Shown here piece by piece: positions 35,231-43,909 of a stretch of 64,000 nucleotides of DNA. Each line of letters opens with the position of its first letter. Within the stretch, counting starts at the first letter, position 1. Below the pieces are notes generated by a model. The model was given only the letters and a program-made list of their open reading frames with translations. It was not told the DNA's origin and did not search any database. Source of the stretch: Zhongshania antarctica (lineage in GTDB: Bacteria > Pseudomonadota > Gammaproteobacteria > Pseudomonadales > Spongiibacteraceae); NCBI RefSeq assembly GCF_014202945.1, contig NZ_JACHHW010000004.1:186001-250000 (forward strand), read 5' to 3'. The position numbers and the translations under genes were made by a program.

Positions 35231-36338
35231 CCCTCTGGAATCTTGTCTCTATATTGATAGCGATAGCGTTTTAAATGAGAATTGCGCAATTTGGGCGCAG
35301 GCCGAGTTCTTGGCTATTGATACCGAATTTATTCGCACCGATACCTTTTACCCCATTGCTGGTCTATTGCAAGTTGGGGCCGCTGGCCGTTTGTATTTGA
35401 TTGACCCGCTTAAGATTAGTGATTGGTCGACATTCACTGAATTATTGCGGTGTCAGGATATTCCCAAGGTTATCCACTCTTGCAGTGAGGATTTAGAGGT
35501 CTTTCAAGTCCTGTTCCAATGTGTGCCGCAGCCTTTGTTGGATACGCAAATTGGCGCAGCCTTGGCAGGCTTGGGTTTTGGTCTTAGCTATCAAAAGCTG
35601 ATTATGGAATGCCTTGGGATTCACGTGGAGAAGGGCGAAACCCGCTCAGACTGGTTGCGCCGTCCTCTAAGCGAAAGTCAGTGTACCTATGCAGCACTAG
35701 ATGTTTTGTATTTGCAAAAGGTTTACCCACTGCTCAAGCAGCGTTTAGAAGCGAAAGGGGCTTTAGATTGGTGGCTAGAAGACTGCGCGGGAATTACGGC
35801 ACAAGCTGAAAGCCCAGCATTGCCCCAAGACTATTATCAGCGTATCAAATCGCTGTGGAAGCTTAGTCAGCGGCAGCAGTATGCTCTGCAGCAGCTTTGC
35901 GCCTGGCGTGAGATTGAAGCCAAAGAGCGTAATATTCCGCGGGGCCGAGTAATAAAGGATCCGGTGTGCTTTGAGATTGCCCGACAAATGCCGAATGACT
36001 TGGGACAATTAGGGCGTGTCAAAGACCTGTCGCCGGGCAGTATTCGCCGTTACGGCGAGGTTATTTTGGAGCTGGTTAGCCAGGCCCGCGGGGCCGCCGA
36101 TACCGAATTGCCAGCGGCCGCGCCAAAGCCGCTGACGCCCGCGCAAACCCAGCTGTTAAAACAAATGAAGGCGCTGGGTGAGGCGGCGGCAGAAGCCGTC
36201 GATGTGGCGCCGGAAGTGCTCCTTAAAAAACGCGATTTAAAAGAATTGATCCGCGTCGGCGTTTTGCCACCAGCGCTGAGCGGCTGGCGTAAACCCTTGG
36301 TTGGTGATGGGCTCCTAGGCCTAATCGGGAAAAATTAA
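35223..36338 (+). CDS. rnd: Ribonuclease D
   Basis: 3'-5' exoribonuclease that trims tRNA precursors. The DEDD exonuclease residues lie in [16 protein letters not shown] (D, E), [10 protein letters not shown] (D) and the [11 protein letters not shown] segment (Y and D). An HRDC helical domain ([31 protein letters not shown]) follows, and a second HRDC-like region ends the protein. I take the TTG at 35223, which overlaps the recR stop and follows AAAGGA; another TTG at 35193 would add ten residues. The product has about 371 residues, near the E. coli size (375). Confidence 0.92.
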   Translation: MTDPLESCLYIDSDSVLNENCAIWAQAEFLAIDTEFIRTDTFYPIAGLLQVGAAGRLYLIDPLKISDWSTFTELLRCQDIPKVIHSCSEDLEVFQVLFQCVPQPLLDTQIGAALAGLGFGLSYQKLIMECLGIHVEKGETRSDWLRRPLSESQCTYAALDVLYLQKVYPLLKQRLEAKGALDWWLEDCAGITAQAESPALPQDYYQRIKSLWKLSQRQQYALQQLCAWREIEAKERNIPRGRVIKDPVCFEIARQMPNDLGQLGRVKDLSPGSIRRYGEVILELVSQARGAADTELPAAAPKPLTPAQTQLLKQMKALGEAAAEAVDVAPEVLLKKRDLKELIRVGVLPPALSGWRKPLVGDGLLGLIGKN

Positions 36339-36616
36339 TGAAGCGTATTTGCGCGGTATACCGCAGCCCTCGTACTGAGGGAATGTATTTATATGTCGAT
36401 CATCAGGAAGATTTAAGCAAAGTGCCAGAGGCACTGCTGCTGCGGTTTGGTAAACCTGTGCGGGCGATGACCCTAGTGTTAACGGCTGAACGCAAATTAT
36501 CCCGCGCCGACGTGGGCAAGGTGATGCAAGAGATCGCCGACAATGGCTTTTACCTGCAATTACCGCCGCAGCCAGAGCGTTTAAACCCGATGGTGGGGAC
36601 CGAGCGCGATGGCTGA
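36338..36616 (+). CDS. ycgL: YcgL domain-containing protein
   Basis: 92-residue small cytoplasmic protein of the YcgL/UPF0745 family. It shows the opening KRICAVYRSPRTEGMYLYVDH, the centre VPEALLLRFGKPVRAMTLVLTAERKLSRADVGKVM and the end FYLQLPPQP. Its ATG shares one base with the rnd stop (TAATG) and its end overlaps ycgN by eight bases. The rnd-ycgL-ycgN order is common in gammaproteobacteria. Molecular function is not established. Confidence 0.93.
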   Translation: MKRICAVYRSPRTEGMYLYVDHQEDLSKVPEALLLRFGKPVRAMTLVLTAERKLSRADVGKVMQEIADNGFYLQLPPQPERLNPMVGTERDG

Positions 36617-37061
36617 CATCGTGCGCCCCCCGTTCTGGGAGGTGAAATCCCTAGCCGAAATGTCTGCGCAGGAGTGGGAGTTGCTCTGCGACGGTTGTGG
36701 TAAGTGCTGTTTACAGAAACTCGAGGACGAGGACAGCGGCGACGTTTTTTATACCGATGTTGCTTGTCGTTTACTGGATACCACGAGCTGTCGTTGTAGC
36801 GATTATTCCCATCGTCGGCAGCGCGTGCCCGATTGCATACAGCTTAAATTTGATGATATCAGTGAGTTCCATTGGCTGCCTGCAAGCTGCGCTTATCGGG
36901 TGTTAAGCGAAGGGGGGCGGTTGGCGCCGTGGCATCCATTGCTGTCCGACAGCGATGAAAGTGTACACCGCGCTAAAATCTCAGTGCGGGGCCGCTGCGT
37001 CAGTGAGCTGGCAGTGGCTGAAGAATCGCTGGAAGACCACATTATTCACTGGGTAAACTAA
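36609..37061 (+). CDS. ycgN: YcgN family cysteine-cluster protein (UPF0260)
   Basis: 150 residues containing the conserved Cys pattern LLCDGCGKCCLQKLEDED, then CRLLDTTSCRCSDYSHRRQRVPDC and LPASCAYRVLSEG. The spacing suggests a metal or Fe-S site, though none is proven for the family. It ends with SLEDHIIHWVN, also typical. It overlaps ycgL by eight bases and is eight bases from the next gene. Confidence 0.93.
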   Translation: MADIVRPPFWEVKSLAEMSAQEWELLCDGCGKCCLQKLEDEDSGDVFYTDVACRLLDTTSCRCSDYSHRRQRVPDCIQLKFDDISEFHWLPASCAYRVLSEGGRLAPWHPLLSDSDESVHRAKISVRGRCVSELAVAEESLEDHIIHWVN

Positions 37062-37069
37062 GGTGTCAC

Positions 37070-37480
37070 ATGATTAATTTAGACGATTACCGCTTGGCGT
37101 GGCAGGTGTACATGGGCGTTGGCGCGCTGGCCATTTTAGTGTGGTTTTTACTATTACGAAGAATTTCGTCGGTTTTTGTCCGTTACTGGCTATTTTTCGC
37201 CGGGCTCGCCTTTCTGTTTATTCCTGGACGTCACCCCGCATCGCCGGAACTATGGGTGCCGGGTAGCGCTGCTGCGGCGCTGACTTTATTAACTGAGGGC
37301 ATTGAGGATGCGATGTCTATCCTCATCGTTATGGCGGCAGGGCAAATTTTGGCATTGATTTTAGCGTTGGCGGCCATGACTTGGTTTACTTCTGAGCAGA
37401 AACCGACTAAATCTCGTCCCGCAGTGAAAAAAAGTGCCAAATTAGTCCCTAATAATGAGCGAAAGGAGCCATCGCTGTAA
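37070..37480 (+). CDS. Small inner-membrane protein, unknown function
   Basis: 136 residues. Three hydrophobic segments are visible at about 13-30, 37-53 and 81-105, followed by a basic, Lys/Pro-rich cytoplasmic-looking tail (TKSRPAVKKSAKL). I do not recognise a specific family. It is eight bases after ycgN, so it is probably the last gene of the recR-rnd-ycgL-ycgN operon. The same position often holds an uncharacterised membrane protein in related bacteria; I recall this only loosely. Confidence 0.75.
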   Translation: MINLDDYRLAWQVYMGVGALAILVWFLLLRRISSVFVRYWLFFAGLAFLFIPGRHPASPELWVPGSAAAALTLLTEGIEDAMSILIVMAAGQILALILALAAMTWFTSEQKPTKSRPAVKKSAKLVPNNERKEPSL

Positions 37481-37541
37481 GGACGGCTGTTATTTTGTTA
37501 ACGCCTGGCTGAGAGTGGATTCCATATTGGTATTAATTCGC

Positions 37542-37567
37542 TATACTTTGGCTTGGACCCCCAAGCC
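37542..37567 (+). promoter_or_regulatory. Candidate promoter with start-site inverted repeat for the FHA gene cluster
   Basis: TATACT (37542-37547) is a plausible -10, but the -35 is weak (TTCCAT, 16 bases upstream). Just after it lies a perfect 7-bp inverted repeat, GGCTTGG (37550-37556) and CCAAGCC (37561-37567), with a four-base gap. It would cover the transcription start, so it could be an operator or the first stem of the leader RNA. Confidence 0.4.
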
Positions 37568-37637
37568 ATTGCTTGGTCAAGATGAATAATTAGACTGCGC
37601 TGATCTTAAGCCAAAAGGCAGTTCAGTAGGTAAGCGA

Positions 37638-38450
37638 ATGGATTTGAAACTCGTCAGCTTGGATGGCAACGAAGCCTACGCTATAGCAAGCGGATCGGTG
37701 GTTATCGGCCGTGATAATGACTGTGATATTACTATCGCCAAAGGCTTGCTATCTCGCCATCACGCTAAGTTAAGCTATATAGCCGGGGAGTGGATACTCG
37801 AAGATCTCGCCTCGACGAATGGCACCTGTGTTAACAATCGCTTATTAAAAAGGCCCGCTGCCGTTAAAGGTGGTGATGTTATTCGATTTGGCGAAGCGGC
37901 ATATTATCTAAAAAGTACCGCCGAAGAAGAGCGTACTATCGTCGCTGCGCGACTCCCTCAGAAAGATAACTTTAGCGGTGGCTCTGTTGTAATAGAAGAT
38001 GAGCCCGATAGTGAATTAACGTCATTTCAGCAATCCTACCAACTTCCCTCGGGATGGACCGATACTGCGATTCGCAGCACAAAGTATTCGAAGGACGCGG
38101 TAGATCAGCGAATTCAACGAGCGATTAGTGCAAAGCAAACCAGCACCGAAGTTGCGCTGGTGTTTTTCTTTGCCGATGGTCGCAGTTTAGTGTTTGGGGT
38201 GTCGGCTAAAAATGCAGATACTTTTTGGACTATTGGGCGTCAGGAAAACCTAAAGATAAGAATTGATGACCCAAGCGTATCGATGTTACATGCTAAATTA
38301 ATTCATAAAAGTGGCAGCTGGTGGCTGGAAGATATCGGCTCTACCAATGGTATTAGAGTTAATGGTGAAGCCAGTCCCAAAGTCGCGTTGCAAGACGGTC
38401 AATTACTTAGTCTGGGACGTATTGACATGGTGTTTCGTCAATTGGCGTGA
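37638..38450 (+). CDS. Double FHA-domain protein
   Basis: 270 residues with a forkhead-associated domain at each end. The first (about 3-95) shows VVIGRDNDCDITIAKGLLSRHHAKL and LASTNGTCVNN. The second (about 180-268) shows WTIGRQENLKIRIDDPSVSMLHAKL and IGSTNGIRVNG. FHA domains bind phosphothreonine peptides; both keep the Gly-Arg, Ser-x-x-His and Asn-Gly core, though Ser-x-x-His reads SMLH in the second. The middle is a variable linker. It is first in a five-gene, same-strand cluster whose last member is a Ser/Thr kinase, so it is the natural phospho-reader of that kinase (inference). There is no signal peptide, so it should be cytoplasmic. Confidence 0.93.
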   Translation: MDLKLVSLDGNEAYAIASGSVVIGRDNDCDITIAKGLLSRHHAKLSYIAGEWILEDLASTNGTCVNNRLLKRPAAVKGGDVIRFGEAAYYLKSTAEEERTIVAARLPQKDNFSGGSVVIEDEPDSELTSFQQSYQLPSGWTDTAIRSTKYSKDAVDQRIQRAISAKQTSTEVALVFFFADGRSLVFGVSAKNADTFWTIGRQENLKIRIDDPSVSMLHAKLIHKSGSWWLEDIGSTNGIRVNGEASPKVALQDGQLLSLGRIDMVFRQLA

Positions 38451-38521
38451 GTTTGTTTAGACGAAGTACTCGCCAGCAGACGCTCCGGCTCATCAAGGAT
38501 TAGATGACAGAGGCAGATCGT

Positions 38522-40165
38522 ATGAAAATACAATACGGGCTTGTTAGATTCAGTGTTGCAATCAGTGTGGCGATACTGGTGTCTTGCGCGGCGAACCAAG
38601 ATAGCCGCAGTGCGCAGTCGCCAGCTGTGAATACTGAAGAACTTATTGCTGGCTTGCAAATTGTTGACTGCCTGTTACCAGGTCAAATGCGCAAGCTTGG
38701 CAATATGACGTATTTGTCGCCGCGACGGCCCATAAAAACGACCGCAGCAGACTGCAATATTCGTGGCGGGGAGTATGTTGCCTACGATCGCGCCAACTAT
38801 AAAACAGCCTTAAAAATATGGCTACCAGCTGCAGAGCAGGGCGACGCAGAGGCGCAGTTGGCCGTCGGCGAGATTTTTGAGAAGGGCCTTGGCACTGAGC
38901 CAAATTATGAGGCCGCAGTGCTTTGGTACCAAAAGGCGGCTGCGCAAGGAAATAAAAGCGCACAATTTAATTTGGGAACAATGTACGAGCAGGGCCTCGG
39001 TGTTGAGAAAGATAAAATACAAGCCCTTAATTTATATCGCGATGCTTGGGGGCTACCTGACGATAGTGTGATTTTTCAAGACGCTGCACGCGCTGAACAA
39101 ATGGCCCTACGCAGTGAGCTGGAAAAGCAGTTGGCGAGTAAAAACAATCAACTCGCATTAATGGAGCGTCAGCTCAACGCACTTAAAATACAGTTAGCCG
39201 ATAATGATAAATCACCTAGTGTGGCTGGGGACGGCGCAAGCGAATTAGTGACGTTGGCGCAGTTGGTTCAGTCGCTCCAAGATGATCGCGCTAGCGTGGA
39301 GCGCCAACTTTCAACTATTCCCCGTTTGCGTACGCCCGCAACAACGCTCAAAGCCAGTCCCGCGTCGAACACGCTCGGCAGTGAAATTAAGTTGGCAGAC
39401 ATGGATTTTGGCCGCTATTACGCCTTAGTCATTGGTAATCGAAATTATGCCCAATTAGAGAACTTACAAACGCCATTAAATGACGCTCGAGAAGTGGGGG
39501 AAATACTCGAAAAACAATACGGTTTCCACGTTCAATTATTACTGGATAGCGACCGCTTAACCGTTATGAAAGCGATAAATGAGCTTCACAGCGTGCTGAC
39601 CGAAAATGACAATTTACTTATCTACTACGCAGGCCATGGTTCAATGATTAATATTGGCGAGCGCGATACTGGCTATTGGCTGCCGATTAATGCGGACCCG
39701 CCACCGAATGATGCTTCTTGGGTTTCCAATGAATTTATTAGTAATCATTTAGGTCGTATTCAGGCGAAGCGGGTTTTGGTCATTGCCGATTCTTGTTATG
39801 GCGGCTTGCTTTCTTCTGCACCGGGGCACTTGTTTTTTGGGCAAAGCGCCAGTTCGACAAACAGTGAATATATTAAATATAAGTTGCCACGCCGCTCGCG
39901 CTTATTATTGTCATCCGGTGGAGATAAGCCTGTTATTGATGAAGGCGGCGGGGATCATTCGGTGTTTGCCCAAGAACTAATCGATATCTTACGCAAAAAT
40001 AAAGGCGTGCTTTCTGCGCCGGATTTATATGCCAGCATACGCGGTCCGGTAAAAGTGCGCGCGGCGGCGAATCAGTTTGTTCAGGAGCCAGTTTATAAAA
40101 GTATAAAAGGGGCTGGGCACGAAGTAGGTGATTTTTTCTTTGTACCCAATAGCCTAGCGCAATAA
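38522..40165 (+). CDS. Sel1-repeat, caspase-like (C14) lipoprotein
   Basis: 547 residues from ATG 38522; an in-frame ATG at 38504 would spoil the signal peptide. The N-terminus ends in LVSC, a lipobox, so it should be a lipoprotein. Two Sel1-type repeats lie at about 95-170 (AEQGDAEAQLAVGEIFEKGLG and AAQGNKSAQFNLGTMYEQGLG). A coiled coil (about 195-230) follows. The C-terminal caspase-like domain (about 300-540) starts YYALVIGNRNYAQLENLQTPLNDAREV and has the dyad His372 (YYAGHGSM) and Cys425 (VIADSCYGG). An active protease is therefore expected in the envelope. It follows the FHA gene by 71 bases. Confidence 0.92.
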   Translation: MKIQYGLVRFSVAISVAILVSCAANQDSRSAQSPAVNTEELIAGLQIVDCLLPGQMRKLGNMTYLSPRRPIKTTAADCNIRGGEYVAYDRANYKTALKIWLPAAEQGDAEAQLAVGEIFEKGLGTEPNYEAAVLWYQKAAAQGNKSAQFNLGTMYEQGLGVEKDKIQALNLYRDAWGLPDDSVIFQDAARAEQMALRSELEKQLASKNNQLALMERQLNALKIQLADNDKSPSVAGDGASELVTLAQLVQSLQDDRASVERQLSTIPRLRTPATTLKASPASNTLGSEIKLADMDFGRYYALVIGNRNYAQLENLQTPLNDAREVGEILEKQYGFHVQLLLDSDRLTVMKAINELHSVLTENDNLLIYYAGHGSMINIGERDTGYWLPINADPPPNDASWVSNEFISNHLGRIQAKRVLVIADSCYGGLLSSAPGHLFFGQSASSTNSEYIKYKLPRRSRLLLSSGGDKPVIDEGGGDHSVFAQELIDILRKNKGVLSAPDLYASIRGPVKVRAAANQFVQEPVYKSIKGAGHEVGDFFFVPNSLAQ

Positions 40166-40248
40166 ACCCAAGGCGCTTGTCGGCATATCAGAGGCTGTTA
40201 CAACAATGTTAAATGGGTGGCAGCTTAGTTGGATAGGGAGATTTGCTA

Positions 40249-41523
40249 GTGAAAAATTTAACGCTAAACATGGAGTTTTTGCTGGTGCTGTTCGCCGCTT
40301 TAACGCTGGCCTTACCGGCGAGTGCAGCTGAAAATTGCCAAGCTCGCAAGCAAACTGATTCAAACTCGGAGAATCCGCCGCCACCCACGGGGGGCGTTGG
40401 CACGGGTGGTGAGTACGTAAGTTTTGAATCACCTACGGCAATAAGGGTCGCCGAAAGTGGAAACCCAGAACCGACTCCGACAGAATTAAATGATAGCTGT
40501 GGCGCCACGGTGACTGAGGGCAGTGCTAGTCAGGCGAAAGAATTAGCAATGACAGTTCTCAATAAAATTAATAATTTGCGATCCAAATCAGGCGATACTA
40601 ATCAGACAGCTGGTTTGAATTTTCTACATCTTGGTGGCGCGGCTGGTGCTGATAGTGCTGATAATGCGCTACTTGATGATAGTCGCCTGTCTTTGTTCAG
40701 CTTTACTGAATATACCAAACGGGATCGAGAGGCAACGGCCAGCAGCGGTGGTTATGATCAAGAGAGCAATGCGATAACCTTAGGCTTCGATTACCGAGTG
40801 GATAATGCAAGCTTTGCGGGCCTGTCGGTGAGTGTTAGTGATGGCGATAGTGATTTAGACAGCCATTTGGGTGGCAGTGAGGTGTCGTCGCTAATGTTGG
40901 GAAGCCACGGCGCTAAATATTGGGACAAACATTATATATCGGCGTTTCTCGCCTATGGGGCAATCGATATTGATGTGAATCGTAGCACTGCAAACGATAC
41001 ATTTTCGGCGTCAACAGAGGGTGATTATTGGTATGCTGATTTTACCTTAGGCGCTGATTATAACTACGGCCCACTGAGATTAAACCCCAGTGTGCGGGCC
41101 TTATATATGCGAGGTGAGGTGGACAGCTACACCGAGCGGTCTGCCTCCGGTAGTGGGGCTGTGCGCAGTGTTAATGCCCAAGATATTGACTCTACTGTTT
41201 TGAGTTTGGCTTTGCAGGCAGACTATTCCTTATTGCAGTCCTGGGGCGTGCTGTCGCCATCGGTGCGGGCTGAATTTAATTTTGATCAGGGTGATGCCTA
41301 TAAGACGAATGGTCAGACCTTGAATGATGCCGATAAGAGCTTCCTCGCGAGCATTTCTGATCAGTCCGACGAGCCGGATTCGAGTACCTTAGCGCTTTCC
41401 CTCGGTGTGTCTGCGCAATTTAAGTGCGGCTTGGCAGCCTATGCCGCTTATGAGCGTTTGTTAATGCATGACTATATGAATAAATATACCGCGACCTTAG
41501 GCTTACGCTTTGAATTACCTTAA
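40249..41523 (+). CDS. Autotransporter-type beta-barrel outer-membrane protein with short passenger region
   Basis: About 424 residues. I prefer the GTG at 40249, eight bases after AGGGAG, over a TTG at 40243. A signal peptide ends ALPASAAEN. A Cys/Pro-rich, presumably disordered stretch (about 25-95, with NPPPPTGG) follows, then an amphipathic helix (AKELAMTVLNKINNL). From about residue 145 to the end the pattern is that of an autotransporter beta domain: alternating strands such as FTEYTKRDRE, AITLGFDYRVD, YWYADFTLGADYNYG and the final YTATLGLRFELP. There is no large passenger, so it may act as a pore or anchor rather than a secreted protease. It lies between the caspase-like and hydrolase genes. 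Confidence 0.88.
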   Translation: MKNLTLNMEFLLVLFAALTLALPASAAENCQARKQTDSNSENPPPPTGGVGTGGEYVSFESPTAIRVAESGNPEPTPTELNDSCGATVTEGSASQAKELAMTVLNKINNLRSKSGDTNQTAGLNFLHLGGAAGADSADNALLDDSRLSLFSFTEYTKRDREATASSGGYDQESNAITLGFDYRVDNASFAGLSVSVSDGDSDLDSHLGGSEVSSLMLGSHGAKYWDKHYISAFLAYGAIDIDVNRSTANDTFSASTEGDYWYADFTLGADYNYGPLRLNPSVRALYMRGEVDSYTERSASGSGAVRSVNAQDIDSTVLSLALQADYSLLQSWGVLSPSVRAEFNFDQGDAYKTNGQTLNDADKSFLASISDQSDEPDSSTLALSLGVSAQFKCGLAAYAAYERLLMHDYMNKYTATLGLRFELP

Positions 41524-41549
41524 GGGTCTGGGGAATTAGTACTTTATCA

Positions 41550-42347
41550 GTGAATGCGCCTCGGCAAGGTTCAGTGTTCATTTTTGTTTGGATGTTAATG
41601 CTCGCTGCCTGTGCCACGCCGGCTCAACGTATTGACGTCACCGCAGAGCGTTTTGGTATGACGAAGCGGCTTATTGAAGGGCTGAACTTCCGTCATGTTA
41701 CTTACGCCAAGCCTCAGTCAACGACAACAAAAACACTGCATATTTATCTCGATGGTGATGGTAGTCCTTGGCTGCGCGGTCGATATATTGCCAGTGACCC
41801 GACGCCCAGAAACCCTTTAGTTTTAGGCTTGGCCAGTCTTGATACAGAGGCCGATGTCGTCTATTTGGGGCGGCCCTGCTATTTGGGCTTGCACGATGAG
41901 CCAATGTGCAACGAGAGGCTGTGGACGTCGGCGCGTTACAGTGCGGCGGTGGTGCGCAGTATGGCAGCCGCCGCGCAGGCCATGATAGCGGAGCGAGGTG
42001 CTAGCAGCGTCAGCTTGATTGGTTACAGTGGCGGCGGTAGCTTAGCAATGTTAATGCTCGCTCATATGGTATCGGTAGACGAGGTGATTACCGTGGCGGC
42101 GAACTTAGATACTGACGGATGGGCGAAACATCATGGGTATTTGCCTTTGAATGAATCGCTGAATCCTATGCTGTCTCATTATCCCAGGCATATCCGGTAT
42201 CGGCATTTTGCTGGTGAAAATGACGAGAATGTTCCGTCCCACCAGACACGGGCATTTATTGCTAGGCACGGCGGCGAACTAGTGCTGGTCCCGAACTTTA
42301 ACCATCGCTGCTGCTGGCGCGACCGGTGGCCAGATTTTGTCAAGTAG
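41550..42347 (+). CDS. Alpha/beta-hydrolase fold lipoprotein
   Basis: 265 residues, GTG start at 41550. The signal ends MLAAC, a lipobox with Cys21, so it is a predicted lipoprotein. The nucleophile elbow is SLIGYSGGGSLAM with Ser160; an acid (GENDENVPSHQ) and His (NFNHRCCW) lie at fitting places toward the C-terminus. LHIYLDGDGSPWL near residue 63 supplies the oxyanion-side strand. Two cysteine pairs (RPCYLG...EPMC and CC near the end) suggest disulfides, consistent with a periplasmic location. The substrate is unknown; esterase or thioesterase activity is the general expectation. It belongs to the FHA-caspase-barrel-kinase cluster. Confidence 0.85.
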   Translation: MNAPRQGSVFIFVWMLMLAACATPAQRIDVTAERFGMTKRLIEGLNFRHVTYAKPQSTTTKTLHIYLDGDGSPWLRGRYIASDPTPRNPLVLGLASLDTEADVVYLGRPCYLGLHDEPMCNERLWTSARYSAAVVRSMAAAAQAMIAERGASSVSLIGYSGGGSLAMLMLAHMVSVDEVITVAANLDTDGWAKHHGYLPLNESLNPMLSHYPRHIRYRHFAGENDENVPSHQTRAFIARHGGELVLVPNFNHRCCWRDRWPDFVK

Positions 42348-42406
42348 TAGTGGGCCCGTTTACGCCGTTTCAATGGCAATTGGGGTGTCGGTGCTAAGGA
42401 TTGAAA

Positions 42407-43909
42407 ATGAGTGAACAGGACAAAACCCGTGTCAGTACCCTGGTTTCCCCAGCGTGCGATGACGACGCAACACGAGTATCTTTTGACGCAAAAGGTACTG
42501 AACTGGTATCGCCTCGCGGTGAAGGGGCTGCTGGCGTCGACGCGAACAACGATAAGACAGCCGTGGTAAACGATGAAGCGACCCAGCTAAGTGATGCCAC
42601 TGAGCTGGGTAGTAAGGCGGGCGATAATACCGCTTTTTTTATTGATGAGGGGGGCTCCAATGGGGCGGGCCAGGCCGTGGGCTTTGATGTTGGTAGCGTG
42701 CTCAAAGATCGGTTTCGCCTTGAAAAAAAGCTGGGTGAGGGTGGTATGGGGGCCGTGTTTCTCGCTGTCGATGAGCGCAAGTTAGAGGCCAAGCACAAGG
42801 ACCCTTATGTGGCGATAAAACTGATCGCCGGTGACTTTTCGCAAGACCCGCTCGCCTATATTGCGCTGCAGCGCGAGACCGATAAGTCACAAAAGCTCGC
42901 TCACCCCAATATTATTACGGTTTACGATTTTGATCGTGACGGTGATGTGTTCTTCATGACCATGGAGGCATTAAAGGGCCGCACGCTTGATGAAATCATC
43001 AATGATAGAGCGCATTGCCAGCGTCATGCACGTAGCTATATTGAGGCGCTCGCGCAAGGGATTGCCTATGCTCACAAACGCAATATAGTGCATTCGGATC
43101 TTAAACCCGCCAATATTTTTGTCACCGATGAAGGCGTTATAAAAGTATTGGATTTTGGTATAGCGCGTGCCTTATACGGGGGCGGAGATGATATTGGTGA
43201 GGTTGTCGGTCTGACACCAGGCTACGCAAGCTGTGAAATGTTTGCTGCGGCGCCACCGCACACCTCAGACGATGTCTATGCGATAGGGATCATTGCCTAC
43301 CAGTTGTATACCGGCGAGCACCCGTTTGCTAAGAAAAAGGCCACCCTCGCGCGTGATCAAGGCTTAAAGCCAAAGCGAATCAAAGGTATTCCACTTTATC
43401 AGTGGCAGGCCATAAACAGTGCCTTGGCCTTTGACCGAGACGCGCGCTGTCCCGATGCGGGGCAATTTTATCGGCAATTTAGTGGCGCCGGACGGCGAGT
43501 AAAGCAGCTTAGCGTTGCGCTGTTAGTCGTCGTGCTGTCGGCAATTGCTTTCTTTGCCGTGTATGAACCGGAAATCGGGCCTGATATCCCCTTTAGCGAG
43601 TTACCGGTCGCGGTGCAGCAACAGTTGACATCACATTTAGCTGAAGCCGATTTAGCATTGAAGTTTGGCGATATTAACGGTGCGCTGCACTACCTAGATC
43701 GGGCCTATGTGCTGCATCCGCACAACCGCGAAGTAATGAAAAAGCTAGACCGTTTAGTTGCGGCGATGAGCGCAGCGATTATCGCTGCGTCAGCAGAGCC
43801 AAAGCAGCGAGTTCAGCAAATAGATGAGCTTTTGAAGTACGAGTCTTTGGCCCAGAACCCGGAGTTGCTAGGCCTGAAAAAATCCTTACTTAGCCCTCAA
43901 TCTCAGTAA
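42407..43909 (+). CDS. Membrane-anchored Ser/Thr protein kinase (Hanks type)
   Basis: 500 residues from the ATG at 42407, six bases after AAGGA; a TTG at 42401 is less likely. Residues 1-95 are a Thr/Asp-rich tail (TRVSTLV, ATRVSF, DKTAVV, EATQLSD). The kinase domain (about 108-360) has the Gly loop [10 protein letters not shown], Lys138 (VAIKLIAG), the catalytic loop [10 protein letters not shown] with Asp231 (HSD instead of HRD) and DFG with Asp249. A single membrane helix follows at about 368-388 ([16 protein letters not shown]). The periplasmic part (about 110 residues) is a helical, TPR-like region. It overlaps cysK by 20 bases, convergently. Catalytic residues are intact, so activity is expected. 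Confidence 0.95.
   Translation: MSEQDKTRVSTLVSPACDDDATRVSFDAKGTELVSPRGEGAAGVDANNDKTAVVNDEATQLSDATELGSKAGDNTAFFIDEGGSNGAGQAVGFDVGSVLKDRFRLEKKLGEGGMGAVFLAVDERKLEAKHKDPYVAIKLIAGDFSQDPLAYIALQRETDKSQKLAHPNIITVYDFDRDGDVFFMTMEALKGRTLDEIINDRAHCQRHARSYIEALAQGIAYAHKRNIVHSDLKPANIFVTDEGVIKVLDFGIARALYGGGDDIGEVVGLTPGYASCEMFAAAPPHTSDDVYAIGIIAYQLYTGEHPFAKKKATLARDQGLKPKRIKGIPLYQWQAINSALAFDRDARCPDAGQFYRQFSGAGRRVKQLSVALLVVVLSAIAFFAVYEPEIGPDIPFSELPVAVQQQLTSHLAEADLALKFGDINGALHYLDRAYVLHPHNREVMKKLDRLVAAMSAAIIAASAEPKQRVQQIDELLKYESLAQNPELLGLKKSLLSPQSQ

Noticed and set aside
38522-40165. Caspase-like gene as part of an antiphage defence island
   Set aside because: No gasdermin, nuclease, reverse transcriptase or CRISPR genes nearby, and the protein has a lipoprotein signal, which does not suit cytoplasmic defence.
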